Origin: Macrolepiota albuminosa
Lineage: Eukaryota; Basidiomycota; Agaricomycetes; Agaricales; Agaricaceae
Direction of reading: 5' to 3'
Length of the DNA stretch: 64,000 nt
NCBI GenBank assembly: GCA_027475525.1
Contig: JAMWFC010000060.1
Location: forward strand, 124,001 to 188,000
Notes under the pieces: generated by a model
The model's database searches: none
What the model saw: the letters and a program-made list of their open reading frames with translations, nothing else
What the model was told of the DNA's origin: nothing
Made by a program: the position numbers and the translations under genes
Shown: positions 56,401 through 64,000 of the stretch, piece after piece
How the letters are laid out: every line of letters starts with the position of its first letter
Position numbering within the stretch: the first letter of the stretch is position 1

Positions 56401-57467
56401 CTAGAGAGTGAGCTTTTATTAGCAGGAGCGGGAATCGGGGGTTTGTGGACCAGAAGACGCCCACGGCTGAGAGAGCGATCACTGTGAGAACGATTGCGGC
56501 TCCGAGAGCGACGACCGCGACTTATAGACCGACTGGGAGAACGATTTGACGAGGGAGGACTGCAGCTATGAGAACGTCGCTCCTGAGTCTGCCCTTGTTG
56601 GGATGCTTGATACGGAGAGACAGAGCTAACGATAGACACTGAGCCAGATTCCTTTCGACTATGCTCGTTGTATCGATTTGAACTTTCGTTCTTTCTTTGA
56701 GGACTGGGGTTGGATAAGTGCCGATTTCGCTCAATCCAGCCAGGTCCTGGCCGATAATAGTCACTCCTTGCGTGAGCATCCCGGTAAGCCATCGGACGAT
56801 AACTGTCACCCAGAGGATGACCATGATAACCATTGGGATGATACGAATTAGGAGTCCGAGGTTGAAGTGGATCGCCTACATGCCTTTCACTTGCAAATCG
56901 GGCACTGGATAGACTCAAAAAAACTAGCTCTGTGATATTAAGATAGAAAGTTACCTGTCATAACGAGGAAATCGATCAACATGGCTTTGCTTCCATGAGT
57001 CTGAGGGTTCAAACATTCTAGTCGCAATCATAGGATCCCTCCAAACTTTGGATGCTGAGGAAGTTGGAGAAGTAGAGGAAACTATAGGCTCATCCCAAGG
57101 AGCATGGACACTACCCCACGGCTCTGTCCGGTCCCAGGTGTCTACAGGCCGACCATACCGAGAGTAATGGTCGGGGCTTGGTGAACGGCTATAGTACGGA
57201 TCATCGTCTTCAGGCCGGTAGTTATTCGGTCTGTAGCTGTCCTCTGGAGGATAATATGCATCGTAAGACGGATATCGTCGGCCAGGCGATGCTGGGCGTC
57301 GAGCGTAATAAGCATCTCGCTGAAAAAATTCAGATAGATAAAAATGAAGGAGAAACGAGACAGTAGCTTACATCCACCCAAGAAGAACCTGCAGAGGGCC
57401 GCCATGAGTCGCCATGACCGTAGGATGCAGATGAATGCAGCCCGTCATAGCTTCCAGCAGATGCCAT
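53444..57467 (-). CDS. Snt1/NCoR-like corepressor with two SANT domains
   Basis: Six exons join in frame: 57467-57372, 57319-56955, 56913-55898, 55850-54340, 54290-54104 and 54060-53444, giving 1263 residues. The first 490 residues are Tyr/Pro/Arg-rich, then Ser-rich with RS repeats. SANT1 (about 823-875) reads HDWTEEEKKIFLDKFAAHP and LPNKTAAQCVDYYYLHKK. SANT2 (about 1053-1105) has WSDEDK, LLAQHGDDFKRIA and MPNKTSSQVSNYYK. The spacing of the two SANT domains matches NCoR/SMRT and yeast Snt1, scaffolds of HDAC complexes (Set3C in yeast). The C-terminus is Pro/Tyr-rich and ends YHYPLES. The donor of exon 5 (GTACCA) is weak and was chosen to keep frame. It is divergent from GPI17 (244 bp). Confidence 0.85.
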
Positions 57468-57711
57468 TCACAAGATGCAGGTCTAAGACTGTAGAGCCAG
57501 ACTTAAATATTCAGATTATAAAGCTGGTATGGAGTCCGAATGCTGTAAATAATGGAAGGTGGTGGGTTGATAATGCCTGTCGAGCGATGGTTGGAAAGAG
57601 GATGAGAGACAGTCGCAGCCACAGCTAAGTTTGCATCTATTGATTTTACAAGGGACATCAACAATTGTGGCTTGCCGACAAGCCTATGTGTCACAATTAT
57701 CTTGTCACGCT

Positions 57712-59553
57712 ATGGCTGCAGACTCGGATTTTCCTCTACGTGATCCTTCAAAGATATTTTTTCAAGCCGACCATGTTCGACGATCCATAATAGTCGCTTA
57801 CTGGCTTACTATTATAGTGTCCCTACCACTATGGTGGTACACAACAAGCATTGAACGCCTATCGTTACCCTCTTCTCGCGTCATCGAGCAAGCTCATCAC
57901 AATTTCCGTATTCCTGTTAAAATCGAGCTTCAATCTGGTTTAGATCATCATGAATTGCAGAACCAACTCCATTCAATAATTCCTCAGCAATGGGAAGGAT
58001 TGGATATCCATCTGTATAAAACAGATGATAGTACGTCGATGCTATTATATGGGTAGCCCATTTTAAATCGTATTACCCATTAGATAGCGTTCATGGAAGT
58101 CGAAGCGCTCAGTACTGGACGGAGTCATCCAACTTTGATGGCTCTTATGTCGTTGAGGATCACGAGAAGACCTCAGTCTACGGGAGGCGTCTAACATTTC
58201 CAACTGTGAGTCACATAACTAGTGGCTCCTCTAACCGTCTCAGAGGAAAATAAAGGATTCTACATCCGCCTTGGCCAATACACTGAGCGCCCTCATCGCT
58301 CCGCCAATCTCCAATAACCGAGTTGTCCAATACTCAACTCGATACAGACTGTCATTCACTTTACTCAATGAAGACGCGTCCGCTGGCAAGTCCTTTTTAG
58401 ATTGGGACGTTACGAATGCAATACACTGTTCGTGTGCACATGTAAATTGGAAACGTTTTTGATGTTTGAAGCTGAAGGAGAACAGATCACATTCAACCTG
58501 TACTTACACAACTGAAGGGGCTCCACAATTTTACAATTGAAAGCCAGGTCCAGTTTCATGGTTCTCTGGCCTTCACTCCTCGCACTCTGGAGAGTGGTTT
58601 TGGTATTGACGCAGAAGACCTTACAGTCTTTGTCAATTCAGCAGAATGGACTCTTTGTCAGTACATCTTTTTACTCTACGTCCTTTATTCTGAACATCAA
58701 GCCAGCTTCAAGTGCTTCTAATGACCCTGTCCTGCATTTTGTGGTCTTCGTTCCTTCAAAATCTCGACGACCCCTTCACATCTTGGATCAGAATGGTCAG
58801 TTACGCCGTTCCCTATGTCAGTCGTCCAGGTCCAACCACAATTTCAGGTCTCGTATCTCCTTCCAGTTCATTCCTTCTTCCTCGATGGGGCGCAATTGTC
58901 ATTTTAAATCCTGATGAATCATCGCCGGGTACAAAATTGGCATCAACTAGCCTCGACACCATCTTTACTACATTCTCTGAACATCTCCTTGCACTGCTTG
59001 GCGTGCCTAAACTCCCTTCTAGTATAGCAAATATTTCGAACGAGCTCTCGCAATGGCAACTCGATGCTCTCCTCCGTTATCGCACGCTTAGCAACTGGCA
59101 AGTATCTCAAGATACTTTGCGAAGTATCGTGAACCTCGTGGATCAGATTGAAAATATGCCTGTAGGACAAGATGTGCGCGATGACGTACAAGGAGCATTG
59201 TTGGCCCTTGAAGAGGTTCGTGTCCCGGGTTACATCATGAACTTGTCCTTTACTCGTATTATCAGGTGTCTGAAGCATCCAAAGATTCTCTGGTTGACGC
59301 ATTCCTTCTCTCCGTTCGTGCGTTTGCCTTATCGTCACGAGCATTTTTCAATCCGGGTATGTTGGCCATGCTCTACTTTCCTGCGGAACATAAATATGCT
59401 GTATACACGCCTCTCTTCGCGAGTGCCCTCATCCCTATCCTTGTAGCTGCTCTAAGAGAGATTGCTGCCTGGCGGAAGCAGAGGAAAGTAGGGGCGTTAG
59501 AAGGAAAAAATTCAAATACCCATCCTCTGGACAGACAAAATAGTGGAAATTAG
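57712..59553 (+). CDS. GPI17: GPI transamidase subunit Gpi17/PIG-S
   Basis: Seven exons join in frame: 57712-58030, 58084-58205, 58244-58427, 58486-58656, 58706-58795, 58848-59215 and 59266-59553, giving 513 residues. A first membrane span (IIVAYWLTIIVSLPLWWYTT, about residues 25-44) leads into a lumenal domain (HNFTIESQVQF, WGAIVILNPDE). A second span (PLFASALIPILVAAL) lies near the C-terminus, followed by a basic cytosolic tail (WRKQRK). PIG-S is a non-catalytic subunit of the ER complex that attaches GPI anchors to proteins. Assignment is from overall layout and conserved blocks. Confidence 0.87.
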
Positions 59554-61977
59554 AGAAAGCCTGAAATATTGGTCTATTTAATTCTATCACTGAGTAGTGT
59601 CACTCCAATAACTCCATTAAAGTATCTTAGACTTCTATGAGGATGGCATTATGTCAATGCCACTCATCAGTTTAGAGGCTTTGAATGTATTCAATCGTCT
59701 CGAACGGCCGTCATCTTGAGGTCATCCGAGGCACCATTCTAGTGAGGCTTTATCACAAGGTTATGGGGACAAGGCGACAAGGCGATCATGATGTGGCGCA
59801 AAATGCTTATTCTTTCCTCTTTTTGTACCTCCCTCTTAGGCCAGTCAATATACAAGACTAAGGTCCATGATTTGGTGGGAGCCAGAAACCGACCTTGGTG
59901 AAAATCTTGATTTGTTCGGACAGGATCATGATTGGGTTGGGTTTACCACGGCATTTGAATCCCGGGGAAATCTGATGAACTTCATAAAAGTCAAGTGAGA
60001 TCCTATCGAATGTTGTACATAAAGACAAATGGAATGAAAACTGATCGCCCTCGTGCTTGAATGTTCATTTCATAAAATAAATGAAGATTTGACTAGGAAA
60101 TGTGAAATCGATCTTGACCGTGGCTGGCGCGTGAAACAACTATCTCAGATTTGACTCTTCTAGACAATCATGCGATCTCAAACTCAAAAATCTGAGGCTC
60201 TGCCTTTCAGAACGCAGTTTCCATATGTGGTTCCTTTTCCCCGGCACATCACCGTTACTAGACTCAGGTATAAAAGTCCATCTGCGTCACTTCTGTGTTC
60301 TTCGAACGAACCACTGGCTTTCGCGAGGAGTGGTCAATTACGCATATATTTTTGTGGGATCGATAGGTCAAAACGAGGTTAAAGGACACTTTTCGTGAGA
60401 AGATAACGTACATCCTAATCTTTCTCGATAGTCCACGAGAAAAGAGGACGCTGTGATCCGACAAGGCTTTCGTGTTAACACACAGCACGGCGTGATGACA
60501 GGATGTCGTGTTATCGCATCTCTTCAAACTCTACTATTCAAGGTCCTCTGAAACAATGTAGAGAGTGATACAGCTGGGATGTCAAATCCAGGACTGAATA
60601 AACCAGGTTCTAGAATACATTGTGATCCCGATGACTAGGTACTACCAAATCAAATGATCGATTGTTCACAGATAACGAGTCAATGCCGCTAAGTATACCC
60701 ATGGATTGTAAGGAATTGGAGAAGGTATACTGGCACTCATACCACTTTTGTATAGGGTATTGTTTTCCTAAAAAGAGAGTATGACTTAGACCGGCCACAC
60801 TACATTTTTACAAGCGTTTTGTTTTGTTTGAATCGCCCCTTTCGGTTTTTTTTTCAAGGTCGGTATACATGGGATGGCTCACACGTATGTCGTCTACCCT
60901 ACAGTACTGCGGAAGCGGACTATTTACGGACATACCTACTAGTTCTCCGGCCAGATCTCTTTTCAGCCGATGCCGGTTACGCTTTACTACGATTTGACTT
61001 TGTCGGAGTTCATGCTATCTTCGCCCGTTAAGCCCTCGGCACATCTGCCGTTAACGTTCTTTCCCACCTGTTCTGCTACTCGGCGCTGCGTTCCCCTTCA
61101 CCAGCGTGACACACTTTTGTTAGTTGGAGTACAGACACAGTCTTCTAGTCAGATACACAAGATTTAGTATGATCGCCTGAACACACAGGTCAAGTGCGTG
61201 ATACGGGATATGACGTCCTTGATGTGTCTCAGTAATAGTCACCCAGCCATCCATGGGAGCGAAGGATAGGAAATGGCACTCAAATCGTGATGTAGGTGTA
61301 ATCATGCTCTGAGTGTGTCCGACAGAACCGTACAGCCAAAAGGCAGAATAACTAAATAGATATCTATTCAGCTATGACACACTATATATGTAGCATATGG
61401 GGATGCTGTAAGCCAGGCTTACAGTAGGCTGTACATTTGTGATGAACAGAGGACGACAGGGGACGCGTTGAAACACAACCCCATTGAGCCGTATGCTAGT
61501 CATCATCGATGCCGGATGACGAGTCATATTGCATAGTTTCAATCAAGCATTAGGACCTGAGGTTTACGCTTAAAATACAACTTGACATGCAAAGAACAAC
61601 GGCGAGATTCGTGTTCGGTCCTTAACTGACACCTGAAACCACGGCGACACGCACAGGATTTGTATAGGTATGCCCGTAACTAGGCTAAGGATTTTTTCCG
61701 GCAAGTTCCATGAGGAAACTCAAGAAGCGATACCAGTTCAAGCTTTCAGGTTGCCAACTATTTACTGCGCGTGGCCTATACATCGCGATGCGCCGCCGTG
61801 TCAAATCACACAAGATGTTTCATTCCAAATCGATGGAATTCCTCTGCTGCCGGTTGGATAGAACTTGTCAATGGCATCATCTACAGTTTGCAATTCCACA
61901 TAGAGTATGGACCCATATGTGCGGTCCCTCAGATGACTCCATGCGGACAAGGATGTTATAATTTTGGAAGGGATATC
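59554..61977. other. Long intergenic region, no gene recognised
   Basis: In 2.4 kb only short open frames occur, without motifs, splice-joined partners or codon bias. I see no LTR, tandem repeat or second tRNA. It could contain a non-coding RNA or decayed sequence that I cannot identify by eye. Confidence 0.45.
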
Positions 61978-62060
61978 GCCCGCTTAGCTCAGTGGGAGAG
62001 CGCGCCACTCGTAATTGCAACGTGATGGTGAGGTCAATCGTTCAATCCGGTTAGTGGGCA
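61978..62060 (+). tRNA. tRNA-Thr (anticodon CGT) with an 11-nt intron
   Basis: The acceptor arms GCCCGCT/AGTGGGC pair with one G-U, and the discriminator is A. The D arm is GCTC...GAGC. The anticodon stem CGCCA pairs with TGGTG around the loop CTCGTA-intron-A, giving anticodon CGT, with the intron after position 37 as in nuclear tRNA genes. The T arm is AATCG-TTCAATC-CGGTT. A T-run follows at 62066, a Pol III terminator. Mature length without CCA is 72 nt. Confidence 0.9.
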
Positions 62061-62070
62061 ATAAAATTTT
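62061..62070 (+). terminator. Pol III T-run after tRNA-Thr
   Basis: The tRNA end is followed by ATAAAATTTTT, giving at least five T residues within ten bases; a second longer T-run follows near 62,075. Confidence 0.6.
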
Positions 62071-62163
62071 TCCATTTTTTGAGCTAAAATGTGGACGCGA
62101 GACACTCATTCTAGGAAATTTGAAGCGAGGTTTGATAGGCTCATATATAATTTTGTGCTTTTC

Positions 62164-63720
62164 CTATGATATAAAGACCTTTCTAAGTGCAGACAGCTCG
62201 CAAACCCTGCCAGAACGGGGACAAGTAACTACTCCGCCATTCTTGGCTGCAATCTCTTCAAGGGCCTGAAATGAGGTAGAAATTAGAAGGCATTGAAGAA
62301 TCAAACACTCGAGCATACTTCTCTGGAATATACGTATCCGTTCGGAAAGGCCATGGGTGGATTATCTTCATCCATGATCTTACCACTTATGCGGCAAACA
62401 ATTGTGGAGTTCGCGTGATGACTAAAAGGAACTTCCTGAGCGAGTTGGCCCAACCCAAGTCCCTGTGTTCCAGAACCCGCCTCGCCATCGCAAACGGGAC
62501 AGTCCACATTCTTAGTGGATGGATCAAAACAAGCTGGTAGTTTCAGTGACGCCAACCCAGCGTACAAACCGAGGTGAAGTAGGGGTTCAGTGGGAAGAGT
62601 ATTGAGTGAATATATTGCTGTACGGAAAGTTTGAATGAGATTATTCCACCGAGAAGGATCGTAAAGCCGCTGTGATGACAAGGTGGACTCTTAATTACTA
62701 TGACAGGGGGACGTGCATACGTACTTTGTATGGCGCACAAGTGGTGTTGGAAGAAAAAGCTAGTAGTGCGGAGGCGGTGCGGATCTGTTGTAGGTGTGTT
62801 TCGTGCCAGGAAGTTAGATGTTTCTTGGCGTATGCAATCGCTTCGTGAGATTTCCTTGCTCTTGATAGCTCTATGAATTCCTGTAATCGAAGGTCGAATT
62901 CGAGCGGACTCTTCCACGAACACTCAATCACGAGTACTCAGGAAAAGGTCGTTGATAAATCGTACCTTTATCTTTCGAAGGGCAACCTTGTTCTCGTTAC
63001 ACCATGCCAACGCTTCCGTACAGCTATGCTGTAGTAGTGCGTTCTCAATTCGGCGGATGTCCATAAAGAGATCGATGTCTACGAGAGTCTAAGGTGATGA
63101 AAGTGTGGTCGCGTGATGCATGCGTACGAACTGCCAAATTCTTCACATACCTCAATGTTTTTGTCCTCTGCAACTCTTCTAGCAGTCCTTTCCATTCCCG
63201 ACCGAAGACACCAGTCGACCAACCATCGATCTAGCCTTGTGTCGGCCCACCTTCCATATTCAGATCCCCCTGTAACGGCTAGAGTTTCGATCACCGTGAG
63301 ATGATGTATGCGTTCTCGCATAACGTCTTGAGTTGGCTTTCCTGCCGTTTCCTGAAGATCAGAAAGCTTTCCGACGAGGCATAAGCTTCAATTCGGTAAT
63401 TACATGGTAGAAACATACCTTGCGTTTCAGGCTTTCCACTCTTCCAATCATGTTATCAATAGATGTCAAAACTTCATTTCTATCAAGTGTCCCATTTGCT
63501 CCGCGTTGCACAAGCTCTGCTGAGTTGCTTTGGACAAAACCTAGGTCCCTTTCAACGTTCTTCTGAGAAGTACGAAAAACCTTTCGATAATTTTCATAAG
63601 GAACCTATTGATAGGCGTCTGAGCGGAGTACACCATCTCTAAAACCGTATCTCGTAAACATACTCGAGAAAATGGCTGCTCAAATAGCAGGACTCCTTCG
63701 ACGTTCAATTTAGTGTTCAT
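62164..63720 (-). CDS. FYV10: GID E3 ligase subunit Fyv10/Gid9 (MAEA homologue)
   Basis: Seven exons join in frame: 63720-63664, 63604-63419, 63366-63151, 63088-62966, 62910-62725, 62669-62319 and 62265-62164, giving 406 residues. The order is an N-terminal helical region (YENYRKVFRTSQKNVERDL), a LisH-like region, the CTLH/CRA region (LDRWLVDWCLRSGM, LEFDLRLQEFIELSRARK, AIAYAKKHL) and a C-terminal RING-Gid finger (CPVCDGEAG, STIVCRISGKIMDEDNPPMAFPNGYVYS, VTCPRSGRVC). The protein pairs with Gid2 to form the catalytic core of the GID/CTLH ubiquitin ligase, which degrades gluconeogenic enzymes in yeast. Start ATG 63720 opens the conserved segment directly. Confidence 0.93.
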
Positions 63721-64000
63721 GCCGGACGAAGAAACCGGAAATAGATGGGATTGAGAAACAGATGGTCCGCAGATATCCTTCAAGATGACAAGTCGAGCCC
63801 CTGCAGTGACTAGAGGTCGTCGGAAAAATCCGCCTTGTTCCCTATAAACTTGAGTCTGGGTAGGCGGGCGACTGAAAGTTGGTGCTGCCAGGCTGTTCGC
63901 AACACTTCATCGATCATTGAATCACGTGTATCGGCAACTAATTACGACCTGTGGAACCGCCAACTCATCGCGGACTTATACCCACCGCCTTCTTTTGACC
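63721..64000. other. Window edge, promoter side of FYV10
   Basis: No coding frame continuing out of the window is recognised. The stretch should include the FYV10 promoter. Confidence 0.4.

Noticed and set aside
59554..61977. Search for a hidden gene in the 2.4-kb gap
   Set aside because: Frames of 60-87 codons exist on both strands, but none has a motif, a plausible start with partner exons, or repeat structure.
1..64000. CRISPR array or prokaryotic operon
   Set aside because: Introns, LTR elements and eukaryotic proteins throughout; no direct-repeat/spacer array was seen. The tandem repeats are two-copy 77-bp or 52-bp units, or coding minisatellite.

Overview
The window is nuclear DNA of a mushroom-forming basidiomycete (Agaricomycetes). 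The host genes are broken by many short introns, mostly 41-70 nt. The conserved proteins are fungal housekeeping types, one protein carries the DUF6535 domain typical of Agaricomycetes, and the transposons are fungal Ty3/gypsy, Ty1/copia and LINE types. The species cannot be named from the sequence.

Bases 1 to about 25,000 are repeat-dominated. In order they hold: an antisense six-exon cysteine-cluster gene (52-1875) next to an LTR (2024-2946); a 5'-truncated chromodomain Ty3/gypsy element (pol 3063-5603) with a second, decayed antisense cysteine-cluster gene (5763-7653) before its 3' LTR (7796-8543); an orphan ORF; a hairpin-rich stretch (9086-9610); a second Ty3/gypsy element on the minus strand with gag, protease, RT and RNase H but no integrase, and with a 5' LTR at 14450-15385; fragments of a DNA transposase and of a LINE RNase H; a damaged hypothetical gene; and a structurally complete, recently inserted Ty1/copia element (19393-25009) with 5-bp target duplications, near-identical LTRs and one uninterrupted polyprotein.

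Bases 25,000 to 64,000 are gene-rich. Genes resolved exon by exon are: an XPG/Rad2-type nuclease, a small unknown protein, alpha-COP of the COPI coat, a D-2-hydroxyacid dehydrogenase, a DUF6535 membrane protein, the SNARE Sec20, phosphopantothenoylcysteine decarboxylase, a MOB1-family kinase activator, a three-LIM-domain scaffold protein, the ribosome-recycling ABC protein Rli1/ABCE1, a Par14-type parvulin, a Snt1/NCoR-like two-SANT corepressor, the GPI transamidase subunit Gpi17/PIG-S, an intron-containing tRNA-Thr(CGT) and the GID E3 ligase subunit Fyv10/Gid9. Five pairs are head to head with 158-302 bp between start codons. Alpha-COP and Sec20 both serve Golgi-to-ER retrograde transport.

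Three observations stand out. (1) Two LTR elements each carry an intron-rich antisense gene starting about 145 bp inside the 3' LTR and encoding a six-cysteine cluster, which looks like a recurring accessory module. (2) Three perfect tandem duplications all have a period of exactly 77 bp, which points to unmerged k-mer overlaps at contig joins rather than biology. (3) A piece of the LIM gene is copied about 4.3 kb away with its first 124 bp inverted at 100 percent identity. Exon borders were read by eye from GT/AG sites and frame continuity.
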